64,000 nucleotides of DNA from Cycas panzhihuaensis (taxonomy: Eukaryota > Cycadophyta). A model generated the notes under the pieces. It ran no database searches, had not been told where the DNA came from, and worked only from the letters and a program-made list of their open reading frames with translations. Every line of letters begins with the position of its first letter. Position 1 is the stretch's first letter. Both the position numbers and the translations under genes were made by a program. The stretch spans positions 181,171,741-181,235,740 of the forward strand of contig CM041465.1 of NCBI GenBank assembly GCA_023213395.1, given 5' to 3'. Below, one piece after another: positions 31,623-42,542 of the stretch.

Positions 31623-32172
31623 TGTAGAAATGGCCAAATGGCCGTACAATCCCAAGATCTAGAAGCTATATTCACTCTAGTTCTAAAAAGCAATTAAACT
31701 AGACTAAGAATGAAACTATGAGATCAAATATGAGCAAGATCAAGCACGAAGAGAAAGAGCAAAAATGATACCAAAGATGAGGAGTTGGAATTGGTCCAGC
31801 CTCCAAATGAATAGCAGTTTGATTAGCAAACCGGCAGTATAACAATATAGCTCCAACTCTATATGAGAACAATGAGGAGAGGTCTCAATATATAGAGTGA
31901 AATGAGAGACCTAAGGCATTGGATGTTTGACAAGTGTCAAACATGCAAGGTACATACCTTACATGTAGGACATGTGTCCTTTTAGGGCTCTCAAGTGAGC
32001 AAAAGTGCATGGGGGTCCATTTGACCCTTTAGTGACAATGTTGTGTCACTAGGAAAGAATGTTGGTGTGCACTTTATCACTTAAGTGATAAGTCACCCCT
32101 AAAGCACAAAAGTACAAATATTGCATGAAAAACAAAGTACATAGGCTTAACATGTAAACATAAGGTTTAACA
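31623..32172 (-). repeat. Cop-2 3' LTR
   Basis: 550 bp; element orientation TGTTAAACC ... TTTCTACA. On the internal side 32173-32180 gives AAGGGGGG on the minus strand, a polypurine tract. Confidence 0.93.
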
Positions 32173-32279
32173 CCCCCCTTACTGTTTACAATGTTAAGTC
32201 AAACCCCTAGACCATCTCTAAATTTTACAAATTTTTTTTTACCAAGTGGCTTGGTAAAGATATCTGTTGTCTGTTGTTC

Positions 32280-33113
32280 TGTCAGTCTATACTGAAGGTT
32301 GATCTCACCACTTTGCACATGCTCTCTGAAGAAATGATGATGAACCTCAATATGTTTGGTTTCTTGGCCAACTTAAACACACTTTGATTGTCACAATAAA
32401 TCCTGGTGGGATGATCCTGCTCAAGTCCAAGCTCTCCAAGAATCCTTCGTAGCCAGATAGCTTCACAAGCTGCACTGACTGCAGCTTTGTACTGCCTTGG
32501 AAGACAAGGTAACATTGGGTTGCTTCTTGCAACTCCACGAAACAACTGTTGAACCAAGGGTAAAACAATAACCTGAAGTTGATCTCCTGCTATCCTAGCA
32601 ACCTGCCCAATCAAAATCTGAGAACCCTTCCAGAGTGAAGTTCTCGTCATGTGCATACTCAAGGCCATGCTGCAATGTGCCTTTGATGTATTTGAGTATG
32701 CGTTTAGCTGCATTCCAATGTTTTTGATTGGGTTGAGACATGTATCTAGAGCAAATACCAACTGCAAATGAGATGTCAAAGTGAGTGTTGGTGAAATAAA
32801 TGAGACTCCCAATCAACTATCAATAAAGTGTGGGATCTGTTAGTTCAGCTTCCTCATTGAGAGTAAGCTTTGTGCCATTCTTCGTGGGTGTAGGCGTTGA
32901 TTTGCAGTCGTGCATCCTGAACCGCTGCAAAATGTCCCAAGAATATTTGGCTTGAGAGATAAAGATATAGCCCGGTTGTTGCCATACCTCAAAGCTTAAG
33001 AAATAATGGAGAAGTCCAAGATCTGTCATCTCAAAACTCGTCTTCAAGTCATCATGGAGAATTTGTATCATCTTAGTGTCATTGCCAGTGATCACTAAGT
33101 CATCTACATATAA
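32280..33113 (-). pseudogene. pol: Cop-2 RT C-terminal part and RNase H
   Basis: Begins with the RT tetrad YVDD at 33099-33110, then FEMTDLGLLHYFLSFEVWQQ near 33040, GSLIYFTNTHFDISFAVGI near 32800, and RNase H EGFSDFDWAGC near 32630, LRRILGELGLEQDHPTRIYC near 32440 and CDNQSVFKLAKKPN near 32385. The N-terminal part of the RT lies at 38272 onward, on the far side of Cop-3. Frameshifts near 32600 and 32820. Confidence 0.85.
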
Positions 33114-33315
33114 TGATAGAATTCTAAGACACAGATGAATAGAACTGAATGGTTCAGTGCTTATTGATCAACTGAATGGAAATTTATACAAGTTGGAGTT
33201 GTAACTCCTTTGGAACTAAATGTAACCGCTACATGTCTAACTGACACGTGTCCAAGTGGTGAGTGTCTTAAGTTACATACAAAGTGGGTCTCTAGATAAA
33301 ACATTATATCCAACA
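33114..33315 (-). repeat. Cop-3 3' LTR
   Basis: 202 bp, element orientation TGTTGGATATAATG ... AATTCTATCA. Preceded on the internal side (33316-33325) by TAAGAGAGGG, a short polypurine tract. Confidence 0.94.
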
Positions 33316-33322
33316 CCCTCTC

Positions 33323-33805
33323 TTAATGTTTTATCCGATTAATCCTATTTTGTCTCTGAGAATTTGAAATTTGTCTTTGCCCGAGGCTCGGTCGAATGTC
33401 GCCCACTTGATCCGAAGTTGGGCAAGACACAAGATTGATTTCCTTACTTTGAATCTTTTCTCGAATGAAGTGTTGATGCACCTCAATGTGTTTTGTTCTG
33501 GCATGCGATCGGGTTCTTTGCAATCTTGATTGCACTCTGATTATCGCAATGGAGTATAGTGGCTTCTTGTTGAGATTTAGATCTGAAGAAGTTGCCTCAA
33601 CCAAACCGCTTCGTGGTGGCACCGACAAATGACTTGTACTACCTACGTGGATGATAGGGCCACGATGGCTTGTTTCATCGCTCAGAGATAGGAGCCGATC
33701 CAAGGAAAAAGCAATGTCTGGCCGGTGGATTTTCTTTGTTCCTTGTCACCGCCTAACTGAGTCACAAGATCTGATTAACTGAGTTGTATTCTCCTTTGGA
33801 TATGT
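33323..33805 (-). pseudogene. pol: Cop-3 RNase H
   Basis: Recognised from its end: HIEVHQHFIREKIQSKEINL near 33470, the copia H-x-D/E-V-x-x-H-F-I-R-E block, here with Glu for Asp. Upstream, the N-S-G-C-D-N-Q-S region is readable only in another phase near 33550, so there is at least one frameshift. The main open frame (33323-33703) mixes phases. Confidence 0.68.
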
Positions 33806-34560
33806 CAACTTAGTTCTGTTGTTCCCTTCAGATACCTTAGTATCTTCTTTGCTGCTTGCCAATGTCTTTGTCTTGGCTCATGCATGTATCTAGATATTAA
33901 TCCCACAGAATAAGCAATGTCTAGTCTAGTTGCTGTCAGATAGATGAGACTCCCAACAAGTTGCCTGTACAATGTGACATTGATGTGAGGTTCTTCTTCG
34001 TCTGGTATCATGTTGCAATTGACTTCCATGGGTGTACTGCATGGATTGCACTCTTCCATTCTGAACTTTGCTAACAAATCTTTGATGTATTTGGTCTGAC
34101 ATAAGGTGAATGTAGTGTCCTGTTGTTCTACTTGGATCCCTAGGTAATAGTTGAGAAGACTTGGGTCTGTCATTTCAAACTTCCTCTTTAATTGATGTTT
34201 TATATCACTTATAGATTCAACATCATTGCTTGTAAGTATCATGTCATCAACATATACAACCATAATTATGACAACTTCATTTGTACCTTTTACATATAAG
34301 CTTGAGTCTGAGCTGCACCTGTTGAACCCATTTTCACATAGGTATTCATCAAGTTTGGCATACCAAGCACGAGGAGCTTGCTTCAAACCATACAGGGCTT
34401 TCTTTAATTTGCAGACCAAGTGTTCTTGACCCTGCTTAACGTATCCTTCAGGTTGGGCCATATACACTTCTTCCTTGATCTCTCCATTTAGAAATGCACT
34501 TTTGACATCTAATTGATACACATTCCAATTTTTTTTTCGCTAGAGCAATTCTTGCTCTCA
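33805..34560 (-). CDS. pol: Cop-3 reverse transcriptase
   Basis: Open for 238 codons: MYQLDVKSAFLNGEIKEEVY at the start, [20 protein letters not shown] near 34420, active-site YVDD at 34243-34254 within IIMVVYVDDMILTSND, FEMTDPSLLNYYLGIQVEQQ near 34180, and GSLIYLTATRLDIAYSVGL near 33950. All RT motifs are intact. A frameshift just upstream (near 34530, an eight-T run) separates it from the integrase side. Confidence 0.88.
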
Positions 34561-35095
34561 CAAAGGTCTTTGAGTTTCGCCATCTTGTGAGAAGGTTTCA
34601 TCATAGTCCACCCCAGCTGTTTGAGTGTATCCCTTAGCAACTAACCTAGCCTTATATTTTTCCACTTTCCCATTTGCTCCTTCCTTTATTTTGTAGATCC
34701 ATCGTAATTTACCACGATTTATTTGGTGGTAATTCTACTAAATCCTGTGTTTGATTCTTGATGATAGAGTCTAATTCAGAATTCATGGCATTTCTCCAAA
34801 CTGAGTGTTCTTTAGCTTCTGTATATGACTGCAGTTCTAGATGGCTATACAGAGCCCTTGGTTTTTGGCTTCTTGTCCTGTGTGGTAAGATGTCTTCCTT
34901 TCTTTCCTCAATGGTTTTGAGATACCATTTGGGAAGCCTTTTTTCGTTTTCTGTTTCAACTGCCTTGGGTTCATCTGGAAATGTTTCCTCATCTTCCGAA
35001 GTAGGGTGACTTTCCTGAGTTTCTTCTGGAAGATCTTCAGAGGTAATTTCGGATTGTTCTTTAGGTTCTTCTTCAGGTGGTTCTGGAAGAATGTT
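34561..35095 (-). pseudogene. pol: Cop-3 integrase-RT linker and RT N-terminus
   Basis: A decayed stretch with recognisable RT entry (WIYKIKEG and [14 protein letters not shown] near 34640, WRNAMNSEL near 34780) and a Glu/Pro-rich linker near 35000. Several frame changes. Confidence 0.6.
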
Positions 35096-36190
35096 CTAAG
35101 AATGTCCCTCTATTACTTGGATTTGCTTGCTAAGCTCTTCATCACTATCTTCGTTGAACACAACATCACGGCTTGCATAGATCTTGTTTATCTTGGGATC
35201 TATGCACTTGTAGGCTTTAGAGTTCTTACTGTATCCAATCATGATACATTCTATGCTTTTCGAGTCCAGCTTGGTTCTTCTTTTGTCTGGTATGTGTACA
35301 AAGGCTTGACTGCCAAATACCTTTAGATGGCTAACATCTAGTTTTTTCCCTGTCCAGGCTTTTTCAGGTGTAAGATGTTCTACTGCTTTGGTTGGGCTCC
35401 TATTCAGTAAGTAACATGCAGTGTTTACTACCTCTGCCCAATAATGCTTTGGGACTCCTTTCCCATGCACCATACTACAAGCCATTTCCATGATCACTCT
35501 GTTCTTCCTTTCTGCAACCCCATTAGATTGAGGTGTATAGGGAGTGGTGATCTGTCTTCGAATTCCATTGACTTTGCAATATTCCAGGAATTCTTTTGAA
35601 ATGTATTCACCTCCCCATCCGATCATATGCATTTGATTTTTCTTGGACTCTAGTTCAACTTCGCTTTGAACTCTTTGAATGTTGCATATACTTGGACTTG
35701 TTATGCAAAAATAGACCCAGATTTTCCTTGTCATATCATCTATGAAGGTGAGAAAGTATCTACATCCGTTGATGGAGTGTGGAGTGAGCGGTCCACATAT
35801 ATCAGTGTGAATGAGTTCTAGTTTCTTTTGGGCTCGCCATTTGCTTTCCTTGAAGGGCAATCTTTGCTGCTTCCTTGATTGACAACTTTTACATACAAAA
35901 TTATCTGAAGTGATTGATGGGAGTCCATCAACTAAACCTTCCTTTTTCATTTTTTAAAATTTGTCTAATGGAAGGTGTCCATACTTGAAATGCCACATTT
36001 TGTCATTATGATTTACAGCAGTGCATGCTTTTACAACAGGCAGGACAGGATATGAAAGCAACCTATACAGGTCATTACTTTCTATCCCCTTTGCAATTAC
36101 ATGGCCATTATTTTTCATGTCAAGGATATAACAATATCCTTTTTCATCAAAGACAATTTCTAACCCTTTTTTCCAAGTTGGGATACGCAT
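35096..36190 (-). pseudogene. pol: Cop-3 integrase
   Basis: The zinc region is at 35954-36190 (HFKYGHLPLDKF) and continues with CKSCQSRKQQRLPF near 35880. Core: ELIHTDICGPLTPHSINGCR near 35815 (first Asp), FLTFIDDMTRKIWVY, and a GGEYISKEFLEYC near 35610 where the usual S-D before GGEY is not readable (IGWGGEY). TPQSNGVAERKNRVIMEMAC near 35530 has the Glu. The frame 35096-35950 is open for 284 codons, but a shifted patch near 35640-35700 likely changed the catalytic Asp region. Confidence 0.82.
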
Positions 36191-36194
36191 GTAA

Positions 36195-37364
36195 GATTCA
36201 TCTTTATGTCAGGAACTAACAACACATTTCCAATTTTTTTGATGCTACCTTACAGTTCTACAGCAATGGTTCCTACACCCTTGATGTTGAGGGGATATTT
36301 ATCCTCTAGCTCCACAGATTTGTCTGAGGCATAAGGCTGCAAGGTTTCGAACCACTCCTCCCGGCTGGTCATGTGACACGATGCTCCTGAGTCGATGTAC
36401 CACACGTCTTTATCTTGGAGAGATGCGGCAAGAGCAATGATGAATGTGGTCTCCTCCTCTTCTTCTTCATTTCGTTCCTTGCTGTAATTGCCCATGGGTC
36501 TTTTACCTTTCTGAATGTCAACTCTCCTAGTTGGGCATTGGTATGGAATGTGTCCTGCTTGGCCACAATGATAACATAGGTCAAATGCTCTATAGGAACT
36601 TGCAAAATGACCGGTCTTACCACAGTTGTAGCACGGTTGTGACGAGATGCGTCCTCTTCCTCGCGAATCTTGCCATCTTCCTCGTGACTGGGCTCTGAAC
36701 TCTGGAGCACTTCCTCGTCCTCTGCTTCTTCCTATGGTTCCCAGATTTAGTCTGGATACAAAGGCATCTTCAAGTTCTACAGAGTCTTCATATCTTCTAT
36801 TTCTTTGTTCCTGCCTTAGGAGTAGTCCCGTGAGTGTGTCCAATGTCATTGTTGCTATCTGATCATTATTTATAATAGTGTTAATTATGACATCGAAGGA
36901 TTTGGACAATTTACTGGCTACCATTTCAACCAGATTCGAATCGAATTGCGATCCTGCACTAAGTAGATCATTCCGCAAGGATATGACTTTGTGCATGAAT
37001 TCATCCACAGTTCGATTTCTTTCATGTGTATCTTGAATAATTCCTCCTTGAGTGCCACTGTTCTAGCTTTATTCTTTTGACCATACAATTTCTCAGAGCA
37101 CTTCCGATTTTAGCAGAGTGGTTAAGTTTTCCACATACACAAGTAGCGGTCGAAATGGATAACTTAAGCACTATTATTCCAACACTATCCGTTCTTTCCA
37201 AATTGTTAGATCTGCCTGATTGTTTTAGGCTTGTCTTCCTTTTCAAGAGCTATTTGCCAAGCATTTTTGGCTCTCAGAAGGGTTTCTATTTTGATTTTCC
37301 ATATATGGTAGTTGTTGTCAGTGAGCTTGTCTGAATCAGAGAGAGCCAAGATAGAAGAAGACAT
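36195..37364 (-). pseudogene. gag: Cop-3 Gag and protease
   Basis: ATG at 37364: MSSSILALSDSDKLTDNNYH is a copia Gag start. The frame breaks at about 37205 and recovers; 36250-37008 is open for 252 codons: NRTVDEFMHKVISLRNDLLS upstream, TGLLLRQEQRNRRYED near 36800, and knuckles CYNCGKTGHFASSY (last Cys lost) and CYHCGQAGHIPYQC (intact) at 36530-36630. Protease DVWYIDSGASCHMTSREEWF near 36390 keeps D-S-G. Confidence 0.82.
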
Positions 37365-38058
37365 TATGAACACAAAAAACAAGTTGCAGACGTCCTAGGT
37401 CGTACAACAGTACGGATTTTTGTACGATATGGAAGGTGTACGGATGAAGGCAAACTATACCTCAAAAGAAAGCTGGTGGTGAGAGGATTCCAGATCTGAA
37501 ATTATTTTTCTAAGACAGTCCCTAATTTGGAAGAAAAACAGTCTGAAAAGCAATCTTGGCGGCTAGGTTTTTTTGAGAAAAATGCTCATATCAATCAAAT
37601 CACTCATTTAAATCGGTCAAAATCAGTCACAATGGGGGTGTACAGAGTATACAGAGAGTTTATGAACGTTTTCAGAGAAAAAATCGAGAGAAAACTGAGG
37701 ATTTTGGGTACCTATGTCTCAAGACCCATGCCCTTCTAAAAACTGGGTAAAACCCCTTCGAAACGGCTCCTGATGACTTCGTGCCAGTAGAGAAAGATGA
37801 CGACGATGGTCTGATCTACCTTCTGGCCAAATTTTAGCTCATTCTGAGCACTTCAATTTTTTGTCTATACGGTTCCGTACTGTGTCCGTACATAGTCAAA
37901 ATTCTTCTCTCCTTTGTTTTGATTCTGGACTGGGCTTTCAGCTGCCTCCTTCTTGCCTTCTGAGCTTCTTCAGTCTTTCACACAGTTATTCTACCTCTAT
38001 CTTGCTTGGACACAACTTGAATCACTGGCACAACCCTCTCTCAATCGACGGGATGACT
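37365..38058 (-). other. Cop-3 5' leader
   Basis: About 690 bp between primer-binding site and gag. No coding is supported. It contains several GTACGG-like words near 37400-37440 and 37870. Confidence 0.55.
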
Positions 38059-38069
38059 GCTCGATACCA
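38059..38069 (-). other. Cop-3 primer-binding site
   Basis: Minus strand TGGTATCGAGC directly at the 5' LTR edge. It is a one-base-shorter variant of the initiator-Met complement TGGTATCAGAGC. Confidence 0.8.
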
Positions 38070-38271
38070 TGATAGAATTCTAAGACACAGATGAATAGAA
38101 CTGAATGGTTCAATGCTTATTGATCAACTGAATGGAAATTTATACAAGTTGGAGTTGTAACTCCTTTGGAACTAAATGTAACCGCTACATGTCTAACTGA
38201 CACGTGTCCAAGTGGTGTGTGTCTTAAGTTACATACAAAGTGGGTCTCTAGATAAAACATTATATCCAACA
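38070..38271 (-). repeat. Cop-3 5' LTR
   Basis: 202 bp, pair of 33114-33315, flanked by TSD TATAA at 38272-38276. Confidence 0.94.
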
Positions 38272-39378
38272 TATAAGACAATGAAAATGGCATGGTCTTT
38301 CCCAACTTTTATGTACAAGTTAGGATCTGAAGTAGATCGATGAAACCCATGTCTCAAAAAGTAATCATTAATCTTTGAGTACCATGCTCTTGGAGCTTGT
38401 TTCAAGCCATACAATGCCTTTTTTAGGCAACAAACTAAATGCTCCTTGTCTTGTACCTTGTGACTGGGAGGCTGCTCCAAGTATACCTCCTTCTGAAGAT
38501 CGCCATTGAGAAAGGCACTCTTCATGTCTATCTGAAAAACCTGGCCATTTGCATTGAGCTGCTAAGGCCAAGATGAGTCTAATGGTATTCATGTTAGCCA
38601 CTAGTGCAAAAGTCTCATCGTAGTCTATGCCTTCCTTTTGTTTGAACCCTGTTGCCATAAGGCCGACCTTCTGGCGCTTCAGTGTACCATCAAAATGGAA
38701 TTTGTTCTTGTAGACCCATTTGCAGCTGATTGCCTGTTTGTGTTTAGGCAATTCGACCAAATCCCAAGTTCCATTCTTTTCAATAGAATGGATTTCTTCA
38801 TCCATGGCAGCCTTCCAATTTTCATTTTTAGAAGCCTCCTTAAAGGTGGAAAGCTCATCAACACATAGCACTTCAGCCAAAAGTGCAAAATTGGTTTGCT
38901 GCCTATATCTTGATGGACGTTTTCCTTCAACAATCTGGTCGTCTTGCACTATTTGAGTATACCATTTTGGTAACTTTTTGGTTGATGTGACTTGAACCTC
39001 AAGATTTTTTGGTCTAAGTGGTTGATCAATAGAAGATGTGCTAGGATCAAGTGGAGCTAAGTCTGATGATGTGGACGGTCCAGCAAGTGCAGATGATGTA
39101 CATGGAATTGAAGATTGAGAGGGAAGGAAGGCCTCAACAATCATTTCGCCTTTGTCAATAGGGGGTTGGATGGATGCTGTATCCAACTCCTTATGATCTT
39201 CTTCAGCAAAGATTACATCTTTTGAGAGATGCATTTTCTTTCCAATGGGATCATACAACTTGTAGGCTTTGCTATGAATGGCATAACCTACAAAGATGCA
39301 CTTTAGACTATGCTTGTCTAATTTAGTTCTTTGCTGATTGGGGATGTGCATATAAGCTGTGCACCCAAAAGTCCTCAA
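38272..39378 (-). pseudogene. pol: Cop-2 RT N-terminal part and linker (duplication copy L)
   Basis: Upstream half of the RT that continues at 33113. KSAFLNGDLQKEVYLEQPPS near 38520, [20 protein letters not shown] near 38430, and DPNLYIKVGKDHAIFIVLY ending at the Cop-3 TSD. The linker (38600-39378) has LPKWYTQIVQDDQIVEGKRP near 38970 and WKAAMDEEIHSIEKNGTWDL near 38815. The frame shifts near 38540. The part above 38547 belongs to the duplicated segment. Confidence 0.85.
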
Positions 39379-39905
39379 ATGGCTGACAGTTGTGTGGAAT
39401 GCCTGTGCCCAGTAAGTTCGATTTGATCTGGTGTGATGTCGGTGACTGTTGTTGTTAAACTTCGATTTACCACATAGGCAGCTGTGTGGAATGCCTCTGC
39501 CCAGTAAGTTTGAGTGAGTCCTTTTGCATACATCATTGCTTTGGCCTTGTTAGCCAAAGTTCTATTCATTCTTTCGGAGACTCCATTTTGTTGAGGAGTG
39601 TGAGGAATAGTAAGTTGTCTTCGAATTCCATTATCCTTGCAGAAGTGCGTGAATTTGTTTGAGGTAAATTCACCTCCATTGTCTGTCCTTAGTGTTTTGA
39701 TGGATTGGCCAGACTCGTTCTCCACTTCAAGCTTGAATTCCTTAAACTTTTGAAATGCTTCAGACTTATGCTTGATGAAGTAAACCCAAACCTTATGGGA
39801 GAAATCGTCAATGAAGGAGATGTAGTACAAAGCTCCTCCAAAGGATGTGATAGACATAGGTCCACACAAATCTAAGTGAACCAACTGCAAAGGATATGAT
39901 GCACG
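39375..39905 (-). pseudogene. pol: Cop-2 integrase, copy L
   Basis: VHLDLCGPMSITSFGGALYY near 39880 (His-Leu-Asp at the first Asp), SIKTLRTDNGGEFTSNKF near 39690 with the second Asp intact, and NGVSERMNRTLANKAKAMMY near 39590 with the Glu. The frame is lost at about 39420, where a copied patch of downstream sequence replaces the KEAWSGKKPTVSH block. Confidence 0.83.
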
Positions 39906-40500
39906 CTAATCTTTGCCTTTAGGGAAAGGCAAGCGATGTTGTGTCCCCATTATGCATGCTTCACAAAGACATTTTGTGCCATACATCTTTGGAAGCCCAT
40001 GCACTATACTTTTGTTCACCATCTGCTTAACATTGCCTAAGCTCAAATGGCCTAGACATTGATGCCAAAGTTGCATCTTGGACAAAGTTTCAGTGACAAT
40101 GGAACCAGAGTAAGCAGAATCAAGTATTATGTTATTAGCATCCAATTTGTAGAGGCCATGATCCTCATATCCAACAGCTACTACTTGGTCATTTTTGTCA
40201 CTTAATACACATTTCCCATTCTTGAACAAAATGCTCATCTGTTGCTTGTCCAATTTGCTAACAGATGGCAAGCTCTTCTCCATGGAAGGTATAAAATAGG
40301 CATTGTCATTGGGAAATGTAGAGGAAGGATTGGAAGGAGAATGGAATGGAGTGATTGTGCCTATGCCAGAAATCTTGACAGATTCATTGTTGTCGAAGGT
40401 CACTGATTGACCTTTTCCTTCCTTGATGTCACAAAGGAGTTCTTCACTCCCAGTCATGTGTTGAGTAGCTCCTAAGTCAATGATCCAAGTTTGATCAACC
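39906..40500 (-). pseudogene. Cop-2 protease and pre-integrase, copy L
   Basis: Open 39906-40457. The protease site reads WIIDLGATQHMTGSEELLCD near 40470: D-L-G instead of the D-S-G kept in copy R, so catalytic activity is doubtful. The pre-integrase zinc region MQLWHQCLGHLSLGNVKQMV near 40070 and CEACIMGTQHRLPFPKGK near 39950 is intact. Confidence 0.85.
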
Positions 40501-41327
40501 TTGGATGAATGATAAGCACAAAACAGTTTGTCCTCATCTGCAAACTGATTGAAGTGGCATTGATTGCCACCTCTAAAAACCCCCCTTCCTCTTTGACCTC
40601 CTCGATAGGCACCTCGATTTGGTCGAGGCAGTTGCTGCTGCTACTGTTGCTAGAATCTCTGTTGTTGGAATTGTTGTCGTGGCTGCTACTGTCTTTGATT
40701 TTGCTGACGTGGCTACTGCTGTTGTTGTCGTGTGTGCTGTCGATCTGCTTGTTTCTTCCTACAATCAGGTGCTATGTGGCCAACTTTGCCACAATAATGA
40801 CAAGCAACATTGGTCTTTGAGGAACCAATGTTCATGCTCCCAAACTACTTTGAAAGTGCAGGTTTGGGATTCTGCTTGGCCTTTGATTTGGCCATGAATG
40901 CGCCTGATGTGGATGGTTCATCATCATCGTCCTTGATGTAAATTTGCTCCTCTTGAAGCAACAAGCTTTCAAGTTCATTGAAAGGCATTCGTTTGAGTGA
41001 ACCATCTTGTGTAGTGGAAGAAATAAAGCCATTGTAGTCCTTAGGCAAAGCTTTGACAATTGTTGTTTTAAGCTCATCTCTAGAGGCAGGACTACCTAAT
41101 GTATTCAATTCATTACATACCTCCTTGATGGAGGAAAGTAAAGCCGACATAGGCTTAACAAATTTTACAGAATAAAATTTAGCTTTTACCATCAATATGC
41201 GAGCTTCATCTCGCCATTTGCATTGAACTGCTAAGGCCAAGATGAGTCTAATGGTATTCATGTTAGCCACTAGTGCAAAACTCTCATCGTAGTCTGTGCC
41301 TTCCTTTTGTTTGAACCCTGTTGCCAC
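40501..41327 (-). pseudogene. Cop-2 RT-Gag in-frame fusion at the duplication junction
   Basis: A single frame (40845-41327) starts with RT sequence MATGFKQKEGTDYDESFALV and RLILALAVQCKW, then passes without a break into Gag RDEARILMVKAKFYSVKFVK at 41213-41215. It continues through the Gag body (LPKDYNGFISSTTQDGSLKR) to a stop before the knuckle CHYCGKVGHIAPDC near 40790. The N-terminal quarter of Gag is replaced by RT. The upstream integrase-RT frame of copy R is in the same phase, separated by one TAG at 41400-41402. Confidence 0.88.
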
Positions 41328-42542
41328 AAGGCCGACCTTCTGGCGCTTAAGTGTACCATCAAAATGGAATTTGTTCTTGTAGACCCATTTGCAGTTGATT
41401 GCCTATTTGTGCTTAGGCAATTTGACCAAATCCCAAGTTCCATTCTTTTCAATAGAATGGATTTCTTCATCCATGGCAGCCTTCCAATTTTCATTTTTAG
41501 AAGCCTCCTTAAAGGTGGAAGGCTCATCAACACATAGCACTTTAGCCAAAAGTGCAAAATTGGTTTGTTGCCTATATCTTGATGGACGTTTTCCTTCGAC
41601 AATCTGGTCGTCTTGCACTGTTTGAGTATACCATTTTGGTAACTTTTTGATTGATGTGACTTGGACCTCAAGATTTTCTGGTCTAAGTGGTTGATCAATA
41701 GAAGATGTGCTAGGATCAAGTGGAGCTAAGTTTGATGATGTGGACAGTCCAGCAGGTGTAGATGATGTACATGGAATTGAAGATTGAGAGGGAAGAAAGG
41801 CCCCAACAATCATTTTGCCTTTGTCAATAGGGGGTTGGATTGATGCTGTATCCAACTCCTTATGATCTTCTTCAGCAAAGATTACATCTCTTGAGAGATG
41901 CATTTTCTTTCCAATGGGATCATACAACTTGTAGGCTTTGTTATGAATGGCATAACCTACAAAGATGCACTTTAGACTATGCTTGTCTAATTTAGTTCTT
42001 TGCTGATCGGAGATGTGCATATAAGCTGTGCACCCAAAAGTCCTCAAATGGCTGACAGTTGGCTTTTTGCCAGACCATGCCTCCTTTGGTGTGATGTCGG
42101 TGACTGTTGTTGTTAGACTTCGATTTGCCACATAGGCAGCTATGTGGAATGCCTCTGCCCAGTAAGTTCGAGTGAGTCCTTTTGCATACATCATTGCTTT
42201 GGCCTTGTTAGCCAAAGTTCTATTCATTCTTTCGGAGACTCCATTTTGTTGAGAAGTGTGAGGAATAGTAAGTTGTCTTCGAATTCCATTATCCTTGCAG
42301 AATTGGGTGAATTCGTTTGAGGTAAATTCACCTCCATTATCTGTCCTTAGTGTTTTGATGGATTGGCCAGACTCGTTCTCCACTTCAAGCTTGAATTCCT
42401 TAAACTTTTGAAATGCTTCAGACTTATGCTTGATGAAGTAAACCCAAACCTTATGGGAGAAATCATCAATGAAGGAGATGTAGTACAAAGCTCCTCCAAA
42501 GGATGCGATGGACATAGGTCCACACAAATCTGAGTGAACCAA
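41328..42542 (-). pseudogene. pol: Cop-2 integrase, linker and RT start, copy R
   Basis: Open for 379 codons from 42542 to 41403: VHSDLCGPMSIASFGGALYY (first Asp), SIKTLRTDNGGEFTSNEF (second Asp), NGVSERMNRTLANKAKAMMY (Glu), the KEAWSGKKPTVSHLRTFGCT block, the Ser/Pro-rich linker and WKAAMDEEIHSIEKNGTWDL. It ends at TAG 41400-41402, where copy L has a Gln codon, and then runs into the RT-Gag fusion. The catalytic triad looks complete. Confidence 0.88.

Larger units (their letters stand above)
33114..38271 (-). mobile_element. Cop-3: young Ty1/copia element, nearly complete
   Basis: 5158 bp with 202-bp LTRs (33114-33315 and 38070-38271) that differ at two positions by eye, and TSD TATAA (33109-33113 and 38272-38276). 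Gag, protease, integrase, RT and RNase H are all present with few lesions. It is nested in Cop-2, which is nested in Gyp-3, and its low LTR divergence fits that order. Confidence 0.95.
38547..41215 (-). repeat. Cop-2 tandem duplication, copy L (downstream copy)
   Basis: 2669 bp from RT back to gag, followed without spacer by copy R. The copies differ by about 3-4 percent by eye in a 455-bp sample, plus a 30-bp patch near 39394. The junction at 41213-41215 shares GCC with both parental ends (38544-38546 and 43864-43866). Confidence 0.92.

Noticed and set aside
38638-38956. Plus-strand open frames opposite Cop-2 RT and linker (also 41307-41625)
   Set aside because: They are antisense shadows: the same frame appears in both duplication copies because the coding strand is conserved.
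40509-40897. Leu/Val-rich plus-strand frames that look like membrane proteins (also 43167-43471)
   Set aside because: They are antisense to the Gln-rich and Arg-rich Gag tail, which reads as Leu/Val on the other strand.
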